Source of the DNA: JBGPLH01 sp041486365 [NCBI: Thermodesulfobacteriota bacterium] | GTDB lineage: Bacteria > JAUYMQ01 | Assembly (NCBI GenBank): GCA_041486365.1 | Contig: JBGPLH010000061.1 | Location: 1 to 12,713, forward strand | Direction: 5' to 3' | Length of the DNA stretch: 12,713 nt | Shown here: piece after piece, positions 6,999 to 12,713 of the stretch | Numbering within the stretch: the first letter of the stretch is position 1 | How the letters are laid out: every line of letters starts with the position of its first letter | Position numbers and translations under genes: made by a program | The notes under the pieces: generated by a model | Seen by the model: only the letters and a program-made list of their open reading frames with translations | What the model was told of the DNA's origin: nothing | Databases searched by the model: none

Positions 6999-7199
6999 CT
7001 AGATCTTCCTCACGTTGGAAGCCTGCAGGCCCTTGGGCCCCTGCGTCACGTCGAAGGAGACGCGATCGCCCTCCGCGAGGGTGCGGAAACCTTCCGCCTG
7101 GATGGCGGAGAAATGGACGAACACGTCCTCACCGTTGTCCTGCGAGATGAAGCCGTACCCTTTGGCCTCGTTGAACCACTTCACTTTTCCTTCGGGCAT
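6999..7199 (-). CDS. Cold-shock domain protein (CspA family)
   Basis: This 66-residue single cold-shock domain protein binds single-stranded RNA and DNA and acts as an RNA chaperone that melts structures; E. coli relatives also act as transcription antiterminators. The start [18 protein letters not shown] carries RNP1 (KGYGFI), and VFVHFSAI is RNP2. [19 protein letters not shown] and the short end complete the OB fold. Length is typical (65-70). The ATG at 7199 is chosen because the conserved domain begins right there and AAGGA lies nine bases upstream; a longer in-frame start at 7256 would add unrelated residues. The likely promoter is far upstream, giving a leader of about 250 bases with internal hairpins. 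Confidence 0.95.
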   Translation of the reverse strand: MPEGKVKWFNEAKGYGFISQDNGEDVFVHFSAIQAEGFRTLAEGDRVSFDVTQGPKGLQASNVRKI

Positions 7200-7249
7200 G
7201 CGGGCTCTTCCTTTCGCGGGACCGAAGCCCCTGTGCGGATGACACCGCG

Positions 7250-7278
7250 GGAGCAATCGCGCCGGAGCGCGATACTCC
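7250..7278 (-). promoter_or_regulatory. Stable hairpin in the cold-shock gene leader
   Basis: Seven perfect pairs (7256-7262 with 7267-7273) close a four-base loop. GGAG/CTCC (7250-7253 with 7275-7278) extends the stem past a small internal bulge. It lies about 50 bases upstream of the cold-shock ATG, inside the inferred transcript. It may be a folded leader element as in other cold-shock mRNAs; function is inferred only. Confidence 0.45.
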
Positions 7279-7367
7279 TTCCGGCGCCTGCGCGCCGTCC
7301 CATGGGTTCCGTCGGGGCGGGAGGCCCTGGACGAGGCGGCAACGCGATGGGGAGAAGACCGGGCGCC

Positions 7368-7398
7368 AAAAAAAGACGCGAGGGAGTTGGTCCTCGCG
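7368..7398 (-). terminator. Intrinsic-terminator-like hairpin with T7 tract inside the cold-shock leader
   Basis: Read on the minus strand, CGCGAGG (7398-7392), an eight-base loop and CCTCGCG (7383-7377) form a perfect 7-bp stem. TC and seven Ts (7374-7368) follow, the classic Rho-independent layout and the only one with a real T run in the window. No minus-strand gene ends upstream of it: the next upstream gene is on the plus strand. It therefore lies between a good promoter and the cold-shock gene, as expected of an attenuator or of the end of a small RNA. Confidence 0.65.
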
Positions 7399-7453
7399 GT
7401 ATCGGCAACAGTTTCCCTTCTGCTCGTACGTGTGAAGCCCTCACTGCGGCGCC

Positions 7454-7481
7454 ATTTTTACCAGCTTTGGAGGTTTGTCAA
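7454..7481 (-). promoter_or_regulatory. Sigma70-like promoter upstream of the cold-shock gene
   Basis: On the minus strand a consensus TTGACA (7481-7476) is followed after 16 bases by AAAAAT (7459-7454), four of six matches to the -10. The predicted transcription start is near 7447. This would give a leader of about 248 bases before the cold-shock ATG at 7199. A second promoter downstream of the terminator-like hairpin cannot be excluded, though none is obvious. Confidence 0.6.
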
Positions 7482-7633
7482 GCACTTTCTCCCGGAACCA
7501 TCCGACTCGCGCCGCGTTGCCGGCGGGTGCGCCGATTTGGGCGTGACATGCGGCGGCCCGGTGTGTCATGAAACGGGCCTCTTCCGGATCGCGACCGCGG
7601 GTCGGCGGGAGGGCGAGAACGGATGGGGGCGGC

Positions 7634-9724
7634 ATGCAAGAGGAACCGAAGACGGTACCCCTCGCGAAGCGGGCGCGGAAAAAATCCGGGATCAATGGCG
7701 GGAGGCACGGCGCGGACACCCGGGTCGCCATCGCCCGTGTCCTCGCTCCGGTGATCGAGGCGCTCGCGCCGCGCCTGGGACGCGAGCGGGCACGCATGGT
7801 GATCGTCCGTGCCGTGGTCGCTGTGGCCCGCGGTGGCCGTCCCGTGCCCGGAGAGCTTCCCCCCGCCACGCGCGGGGTGCTCCTCCGCCTTCGGGACGAC
7901 CTGATCGGGCTCGTGGATGGGCTGCCCGGGGGCGATCCCGACGCGCGGGGTGCCCTGATCGCCGCGCTCGCCGAGGAGTCTCTCGATGCGGGCTCGAGAT
8001 CGCGGCACGGGGCGGTGTACACCGGCCCGGGCCTCGCGCACCACGCGCTCGAAGAGGGCCTCCGGGTGTTGGGCGAACCTCCCGCCCGGATCCTCGATCC
8101 CGCCTGCGGTGCGGGTGATTTCCTCGTCGCCGCGGCCACCCATCCCGCACTCGGCGGCGCATTCCTCCGCGGACTCGATCGCGATGCCGTCGCCGTGGCC
8201 GCGGCCCGCGCCCGCCTCGATCTCTTGCGCGACGGGTTCCGGTTCCGGAGCGCGCTCTCGGCGCGCGATGCGCTGGTGCATCCGCCGGAGGCGAAATTCG
8301 ATCTCGTGATCGGCAACCCGCCCTATGTCCGGCAGGAGGCGCTCGGCGGACCCGCCGTCCGGCGGTCGCTCGCGGCCAGGCTGGAGCGGCTGCTCCCGGG
8401 CTCCGCGGCGGCGGTCGGAGGGAGGGCCGATCTCTCCATCGCGTTCCTGCTGCTCGGCCTCTCGCGTCTCCGCCCCGGCGGCGTGCTTGCCTTCCTCACG
8501 TCCAACGCCTGGCTCGACACGCGCTACGGCGCCCCCTTCCGGCGGTTCCTCGCGGAGCATGTCGAGATCCGACTCGTCGAGGACCGGGAGGAGAAGGCCT
8601 TCGCCCGGGTCGCGGTGAACCCTGTCCTCGTCGTGTTGCGCCGGCCCGACGGGCGGGCCCGGGCCGCCGCGCGTTTCGTCCTGGCGGCCCCCGGTCGTGC
8701 CTCGTGTGCGCGCCGCGCGCCCCCGCGCGCGCTCGCCGGTGGAGGCGCCTGGGGATCGGCGATCCTTCGGCGCTCGACTCTCCTGGACGAGGCCCTCGCC
8801 GCCGCGCCGCGCGCCTTCGCCCCTCTCGAGTCGATCGCCGCGCTCACCTATGGGACCAAGCCGGGCCTCGTCGATTTCTTCCTGATCGATCCGGACGGTA
8901 CGGAGATCGAGGATCGCTTCCTCCGGCCCGTCCTCACCTCCACCGCCGAGGTGCATGCGCTCGAAGTGCGCGCGGGCGACCTGCCGCGGCGGCTCTTCGT
9001 CTGCCCCGAGCTCGGGGACGCGCTCGCGACCTGGCCGGGGGCCGCGGCGCATGTCGCGGGGGGTGCCGCGCGCGTCACGCGCACGAAGGCGCTGCACACC
9101 CGCGCGGGCCTTCGCTGGCCCGAAGTCCCCTCCCTGCGCGCCAACCGTCCCTGGTATCACCTGAGGCCCCGCCCCGGCGGAGACTTCGCCGTGCCGCTGC
9201 TCCTGCGGGAGCGGCTCTTCTTCGCGTGGACGCCCGATCGTCCGGCCGCCACCAACATGTTCTTCCAGGGGCGCTTCCGGGACGGGACGCGGGCGCTCGC
9301 GGGCACGGCGATCCTGAACTCCTCGCTCGTCCTGCTCGCCCTCGAGGTCCGGGGGCGCATCAACATCGGGGGGCGCATCAATGTATACGGCCCTGAGCTG
9401 CGGCCGCTCCCCGTCCCCGATCCCGCCCGCATGGATCGCGCGGCGCTCGACGCGATCGCGCGGGCCTTCGCGCCGCTCTTGCGTCGCCGGCCGGCGCGGG
9501 CGGCGGAGGAGGCGGTCCGCGTCGATCGCCGGACGCTCGATGAGGCGGTGCTGGAGGCGGCGGGTATTCCCCTCCGGCTGGCGCCGCTGCTGGCCGAGGC
9601 CCTCGCCGATCGCGTCGCCCGGCGCCTCCGACGCGAACGGGATCCTGTGCCCGGCGATGCGCCCTCCGGGGTGCCCCGTGGATCAGGCCGGGGGGATGTC
9701 CCGGCGCGGGAAACATTTCGCTGA
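7634..9724 (+). CDS. Eco57I-like N6-adenine DNA methyltransferase (second, divergent copy)
   Basis: This 696-residue protein is predicted to methylate adenine in a defined DNA site, as a solitary enzyme or a type IIG/BREX-PglX-like modification subunit. Motif I (DPACGAGDFL) starts near residue 155 and the catalytic NPPY, followed by VRQEAL, near 228. A motif X-like GAVYTGPGLAHHAL lies upstream. The second half has the recognition-domain signatures TYGTKPGLVDFFLID, FLRPVLTS, ATNMFFQGRF and INIGGRINVYGPELRPLPV. Only about 125 residues precede motif X and show no visible nuclease motif, so cleavage activity is unlikely from this chain. The start at 7634 is preferred for GGGGG four bases upstream; an ATG at 7568 would add 22 basic low-complexity residues and lacks a Shine-Dalgarno sequence. 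It is not a recent copy of the methyltransferase at the left edge: similarity is limited to family motifs. Confidence 0.88.
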   Translation: MQEEPKTVPLAKRARKKSGINGGRHGADTRVAIARVLAPVIEALAPRLGRERARMVIVRAVVAVARGGRPVPGELPPATRGVLLRLRDDLIGLVDGLPGGDPDARGALIAALAEESLDAGSRSRHGAVYTGPGLAHHALEEGLRVLGEPPARILDPACGAGDFLVAAATHPALGGAFLRGLDRDAVAVAAARARLDLLRDGFRFRSALSARDALVHPPEAKFDLVIGNPPYVRQEALGGPAVRRSLAARLERLLPGSAAAVGGRADLSIAFLLLGLSRLRPGGVLAFLTSNAWLDTRYGAPFRRFLAEHVEIRLVEDREEKAFARVAVNPVLVVLRRPDGRARAAARFVLAAPGRASCARRAPPRALAGGGAWGSAILRRSTLLDEALAAAPRAFAPLESIAALTYGTKPGLVDFFLIDPDGTEIEDRFLRPVLTSTAEVHALEVRAGDLPRRLFVCPELGDALATWPGAAAHVAGGAARVTRTKALHTRAGLRWPEVPSLRANRPWYHLRPRPGGDFAVPLLLRERLFFAWTPDRPAATNMFFQGRFRDGTRALAGTAILNSSLVLLALEVRGRINIGGRINVYGPELRPLPVPDPARMDRAALDAIARAFAPLLRRRPARAAEEAVRVDRRTLDEAVLEAAGIPLRLAPLLAEALADRVARRLRRERDPVPGDAPSGVPRGSGRGDVPARETFR

Positions 9725-9779
9725 ACGCGCCGGGGGCGGGTCGCGCGGCGGGCTCCCTTCGTCTAACATGAGCGGCCGT

Positions 9780-9800
9780 CGCCCGCGTTACGCGCGGGCG
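9780..9800 (+). other. Short hairpin between the methyltransferase gene and lpxD
   Basis: An 8-bp perfect stem (9780-9787 with 9793-9800) and a five-base loop lie in the 96-base gap before lpxD. No T run follows, so it may be a weak terminator, part of the lpxD leader, or chance in GC-rich DNA. AGGAGG at 9807-9812 is the lpxD ribosome binding site. Confidence 0.35.
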
Positions 9801-9820
9801 TACGAGAGGAGGGGGCCGGC

Positions 9821-10855
9821 ATGAAGCTCGGCGAGATCGCCCGCCGCACGGAGTGCGCGCTGGAAGGGGACGCGGCGATGGAGATCCGCGGCGTCGCCGG
9901 AATCGAGGACGCGGGCCCGGGAGACATCACCTTCCTGTCCAACCCGCGCTACCGCCCGATCCTGCGCGAAACGCGCGCGTCGGCCGTGTTCCTTGCGCCC
10001 GGGACCGAGGCGCCACCGGGCTGCGCGGTGCTGCGCTCCGCCAACCCTTACCTCGCCTTCGCCCGGGCGATCGAGTGCTTCTACACGCCGCCGCAGCAGC
10101 CACCCGGTGTTCATCCCAGCGCGGTGATCGACCCTGGCGCGCGGCTCGCCGCGGATGTCCGCGTCGGCCCGAACGCGGTGATCGAGGCGGCGGTGTCCAT
10201 CGGGGAAAGGACGCAAGTCGGACCCAACGCGACGATCCAGACCAACGTCCGCATCGGTGCCGACTGCGTGGTCCACGCCAACGTCGTCATCCGGGAGCAC
10301 GTGCGGATAGGAGACCGCGTTATCCTTCAGAACGGGGCGGTGATCGGCGCGGACGGCTTCGGGTTCGCCCCGAAGGGGGACGGTTCCTACCACAAGATCG
10401 TGCAGGCGGGCACGGTCATCCTGGAGGACGACGTCGAGATCGGCGCGAACGCGACGGTGGATCGCGCGGCGGTGGGTGTGACGGTGATCGGTCGGGGCAC
10501 AAAGCTCGACAACCTCGTGCAGGTCGGGCACGGTTGCCGGATCGGAGAGCACACCGTGGTGGCCTCGCAGGCGGCGTTCGCCGGGAGCACTCACATCGGA
10601 TCACGGGTGATGATCGGCGGTCAGGTCGGCGCCGCGGGCCACCAGACGGTTGGAGACGGCGCCGTTGTCGCCGCCAGGTCGGGGATCCACGGCGACATCC
10701 CGCCGGGGGCGGCGGTGGGCGGGAGCCCGCATATGCCGCTGGCGGTGTGGCGGAAGGTGAGCGCCGCACTGCCGCGGCTGCCCGACGCCCTCCGCCGCCT
10801 GCGGCGCGTGGAGCGCCGCCTCGGACTCCACGGCGAGGGGCGAAACGAGGACTAG
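9821..10855 (+). CDS. lpxD: UDP-3-O-(3-hydroxyacyl)glucosamine N-acyltransferase LpxD
   Basis: LpxD performs the third step of lipid A synthesis in the cytoplasm, moving a 3-hydroxyacyl chain from acyl carrier protein to the amino group of UDP-3-O-acyl-glucosamine. The 344-residue chain has the normal length and layout. The N-terminal uridine-binding domain (ITFLSNPRYRPIL) is followed from about residue 95 by a long left-handed beta-helix of hexapeptide repeats, then an acyl-carrier-binding C-terminal helix. GADGFGFAPKGDGSYHKI and QVGHGCRIG are diagnostic. His237 matches the catalytic His239 of the E. coli enzyme and His274 the second conserved His276. The ATG has AGGAGG eight bases upstream. 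It is away from the usual bamA-skp-fabZ-lpxA neighbours, and a perfect hairpin overlaps its stop. Confidence 0.97.
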   Translation: MKLGEIARRTECALEGDAAMEIRGVAGIEDAGPGDITFLSNPRYRPILRETRASAVFLAPGTEAPPGCAVLRSANPYLAFARAIECFYTPPQQPPGVHPSAVIDPGARLAADVRVGPNAVIEAAVSIGERTQVGPNATIQTNVRIGADCVVHANVVIREHVRIGDRVILQNGAVIGADGFGFAPKGDGSYHKIVQAGTVILEDDVEIGANATVDRAAVGVTVIGRGTKLDNLVQVGHGCRIGEHTVVASQAAFAGSTHIGSRVMIGGQVGAAGHQTVGDGAVVAARSGIHGDIPPGAAVGGSPHMPLAVWRKVSAALPRLPDALRRLRRVERRLGLHGEGRNED

Positions 10856-10871
10856 GTCCCGTTTCGGGACC
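10855..10871. terminator. Compact bidirectional terminator hairpin at the lpxD stop
   Basis: GGTCCCG (10855-10861), a TTT loop and CGGGACC (10865-10871) form a perfect 7-bp stem. It begins at the last base of the lpxD stop codon and ends two bases from the stop of the convergent exported-protein gene. The T run is poor on both sides (ACTATTT on the plus strand), so strength is uncertain. Confidence 0.6.
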
Positions 10872-10873
10872 GA

Positions 10874-12328
10874 CTATTTCCCGGCCTTCGGCGGAGGCGG
10901 CAGCACGAGCCCGGTTTTGGCTCCGAGAGTCATCCCGTCCACCGGGATGTCCGAGGTCGTCGGGTTCAGGTACATCACCGCCTTGGCGAAGGTCCGCTTG
11001 TAGACGATCTTGTTAACATCGGTCTCGCCCGCGGGAAGCGTCACGTAGTGGCCGCGCGGGGCTCCCGGGTCGAGCTGGATCTCCGGGATGGCGGGGATCA
11101 GATCGGTGAACTCGCAGTAGGTATTGATGCCGCCCGCCATCATGCAGGCCGTGTACCCGTAGATCAGCCCCGCCGTGGTGCTCTCCCGGTTCCAGCCGAT
11201 GAAGATCTTCCGCTTGCTGTTGAAGAACTCCACCATGTTCAGCCCGTCGCGGATCTGCTGGGGGTCCCGCCCCCGGAGGCCGAAGCCCTCCTCGTGCGCT
11301 CCGTGGGCGTTCAGCACCGCGATCTCGTTGCGCCGCGGCGCCCCGGCGTTGGCTCCGTTCCAGATCAACAGGCCGCGCTTCGAAACGGCGCGCATTTCGG
11401 CGTAGAAGGAGGTGATCATCGCCTCGGAGTCCGCGAACGACGTGATCTCCGCCGGCGTTCCCGTCGTGCTGCAGAAGTTCACGTCCTGGATCGCGCCGAC
11501 CGCCGCGGGATCCATCGCGCGGAGCGCGTCGACGGCCGGCGGCGGGCCGTCCGGCTCGAAGCGCTGGCCCGGGAGGCTCATCCAGTACCACACGCCGGTC
11601 GAGACGAGGCGGAAGCAGGTGGGAGGCATCACCGTCCAGAAGTCGTTCTGCGCCGCAAGATAGTTGAGCGCCCCGAAGTCGAAGAACATGCCGTTGAAGC
11701 CGGCGGCGACCACCGTGGTGATGGCGGACTTCACGTAGTTGCGGAAGACGGGACTCTTCCAGTTGGCGAACACCCAGGCGGCATACCGGCCGTAGTAGTC
11801 GGTCTTCTGGATCGCGCCGGTCCACTGCGGCTCCAGCGTGCCGAGCACGGGATAGACGGTGCTCCCGGTGGCGCGGGCCAGGGCGTAGAACTCCTCCTGG
11901 GTGAAGTTGCTCGTGTGCAGGGCCGCTTCGGGATCCGTCGGCGGCGGCACGATCTCCGCGCCGGTCGGGGGCGTGGTCGGGAACGCGTCGATCGCGAGAT
12001 ACTCGAGGATGGTCATCCGGCGGTTGTAGGCGCGCACCGTGAAGCCCGAGGCGTCCGTCGGCAGCGGCCACCACTTGCCGTGGGCGCCCCCGAAGACCAT
12101 GAGGTCGGCCATGGCGAAATTGCGGTGGAGGGCCTCGACGGCCACGGGATCCGTCGGAGGGCCGCCCGAGCGGAGGATCGCGAGCTTCGGATACCCGCGC
12201 CGGTTGACCACGCCCTGCGGAGAGCCGCCGGCGTGGGCCTCGGAGGGCGCGAGGATGGGCGAGACGAACGCCGCAGCCGTCACGGCCATCGCGGCGAAAC
12301 CGATCCGGGAGAAGACACGTGCACGCAC
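10874..12328 (-). CDS. Secreted protein of unknown function, possibly TIM-barrel glycosidase-like
   Basis: I do not recognise this 484-residue protein with certainty. It has a clear signal peptide (residues 1-33, hydrophobic FAAMAVTAAAF, cleavage after AHA). The mature part contains alternating strand/helix segments with aromatic-rich motifs: WVFANWKSPVFRNYV, GFNGMFFDFG (Asp217), RGLLIWNGANAG, EEGFGL and a C-terminal KAVMYLNPTT. An Asp at the end of a hydrophobic strand after a glycine-rich turn, an NG-containing strand and a later acidic strand recall putative glycoside-hydrolase TIM barrels of the GH114-like or hypothetical type; this is inference from pattern, not a firm family match. I chose the GTG at 12328 because AAGGAG lies eight bases upstream and the signal peptide begins there. 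The longer open frame to 12478 would bury the signal. It is probably monocistronic. Confidence 0.8.
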   Translation of the reverse strand: MRARVFSRIGFAAMAVTAAAFVSPILAPSEAHAGGSPQGVVNRRGYPKLAILRSGGPPTDPVAVEALHRNFAMADLMVFGGAHGKWWPLPTDASGFTVRAYNRRMTILEYLAIDAFPTTPPTGAEIVPPPTDPEAALHTSNFTQEEFYALARATGSTVYPVLGTLEPQWTGAIQKTDYYGRYAAWVFANWKSPVFRNYVKSAITTVVAAGFNGMFFDFGALNYLAAQNDFWTVMPPTCFRLVSTGVWYWMSLPGQRFEPDGPPPAVDALRAMDPAAVGAIQDVNFCSTTGTPAEITSFADSEAMITSFYAEMRAVSKRGLLIWNGANAGAPRRNEIAVLNAHGAHEEGFGLRGRDPQQIRDGLNMVEFFNSKRKIFIGWNRESTTAGLIYGYTACMMAGGINTYCEFTDLIPAIPEIQLDPGAPRGHYVTLPAGETDVNKIVYKRTFAKAVMYLNPTTSDIPVDGMTLGAKTGLVLPPPPKAGK

Positions 12329-12617
12329 GTCGGATACTCCTTGCGGGCCCGGGGAGGGGGGCCGGCCCGGCCGTCCGGCGCGGACATGGACGTGCGCGCC
12401 GGGGACGGCACACTCCCTGAAAACGCAAGGTGCGTGCCAATGGAAAGGGCCGCCGCGAGCGCGGCGGCCCCTTGTCAATCAACGGCTTACGCGGTGACGG
12501 AATGCGGCACCGCCCCTGGAAGCCCCGGCCGGGTTACATGCTCGTGATCCGGTTACGATCCCGGAACCGGCCAGGGCCGATTCGGAAGAGGGCCGGGGCC
12601 GACGAGATCCAGGACGA
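12329..12617. other. Intergenic region upstream of the exported-protein gene
   Basis: These 289 bases hold the ribosome binding site AAGGAG (12342-12337), a strong hairpin at 12447-12470 and a weaker inverted repeat (12549-12554 with 12565-12570). A consensus-like TTGACA occurs on the minus strand (12479-12474) but no -10 follows at a suitable distance, so the promoter of the exported-protein gene is not resolved. No gene is seen here. Confidence 0.5.
12447..12470 (-). terminator. Strong hairpin, probable terminator of the right-edge gene
   Basis: A perfect 10-bp GC stem (12447-12456 with 12461-12470) closes a four-base loop. On the minus strand it is followed by TTTCC. It lies about 150 bases past the stop of the DsbA-fold gene and upstream of the exported-protein start, so it fits a terminator that separates the two minus-strand genes. 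The short T run keeps confidence moderate. Confidence 0.5.
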
Positions 12618-12713
12618 TCAGGACGGGTTCTTGCGCGAGAGCTCCTCGTCGATGATCTCCTGGAACGCCTCCGGCGGCTGGGCGCCCGAGAGCATCCGGC
12701 CGTTGATGAAGAA
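12618..12713 (-). CDS. DsbA/thioredoxin-fold protein, C-terminal fragment (cut by window edge)
   Basis: Only the last 31 codons are present, from the right edge to TGA at 12620-12618. They encode FFINGRMLSGAQPPEAF followed by QEIIDEELSRKNPS. The pattern FFINGR-x-LSGAQP-x-x-x-F-x-x-IID-x-EL is the usual end of bacterial DsbA-like oxidoreductases and related DSBA-domain proteins, where the first residues follow the cis-proline loop. The CXXC site and any signal peptide lie outside the window, so the role (disulfide formation or isomerisation, probably periplasmic) is inferred from the family. It is read in the same direction as the exported-protein gene but separated by about 290 bases and a hairpin. 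Confidence 0.8.
   Translation of the reverse strand, partial: FFINGRMLSGAQPPEAFQEIIDEELSRKNPS

Noticed and set aside
6708-7002. Small open frames on both strands downstream of the cold-shock gene
   Set aside because: No domain, no ribosome binding site, low-complexity Arg/Gly/Pro composition typical of chance frames in GC-rich DNA.
12474-12479. TTGACA as the -35 of the exported-protein gene promoter
   Set aside because: The following 16-19 bases lead into a GC hairpin with no -10-like hexamer.
12540-12575. T-arm-like sequence (GGTTACGATCCC) suggesting a tRNA
   Set aside because: The loop has the wrong size and no acceptor, D or anticodon arms can be drawn around it.

Overview
The window is GC-rich and densely coding. 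It looks like chromosomal DNA of an uncultured Gram-negative bacterium. lpxD (lipid A synthesis) and an OmpA-family envelope protein imply an LPS-type outer membrane. Gene content and composition would suit an FCB-type or deltaproteobacterial-like lineage such as Eisenbacteria, but this is a low-confidence inference because no rRNA or universal marker gene is present.

Layout: (1) 3-2783 (+) is a 5'-truncated Eco57I/TaqI-type N6-adenine DNA methyltransferase with its target-recognition domain; an in-frame tandem duplication sits at the left edge. (2) 2773-4656 (-) is a tight three-gene operon transcribed crcB (fluoride channel), DUF190, then a flippase-like membrane protein. (3) 4822-5824 (+) is a two-gene unit, a PPOX-type flavin-binding protein and a DsbA-fold/HCCA-isomerase-like protein, closed by a 13-bp perfect-stem terminator. 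(4) 5903-6562 (-) is an OmpA-domain protein behind a strong sigma70-like promoter. (5) 6999-7199 (-) is a cold-shock protein gene with a long leader that contains an intrinsic-terminator-like hairpin. (6) 7634-9724 (+) is a second, divergent Eco57I-like methyltransferase. (7) 9821-10855 (+) is lpxD. (8) 10874-12328 (-) is a secreted protein of about 484 residues, possibly a TIM-barrel glycosidase-like enzyme. (9) 12618-12713 (-) is the C-terminal end of a DsbA/thioredoxin-fold protein cut by the window edge.

Most of the content is housekeeping or envelope genes in short transcription units that are often convergent and separated by compact hairpin terminators. The unusual elements are two dissimilar type IIG-like methyltransferases about 4.8 kb apart with no separate restriction gene visible, and the cold-shock gene leader, where a promoter, a hairpin plus T7 tract and a potential competing pairing suggest an attenuation-type switch. 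I did not find a CRISPR array, transposase, integrase, tRNA or rRNA. No clear new multi-gene system is demonstrated.
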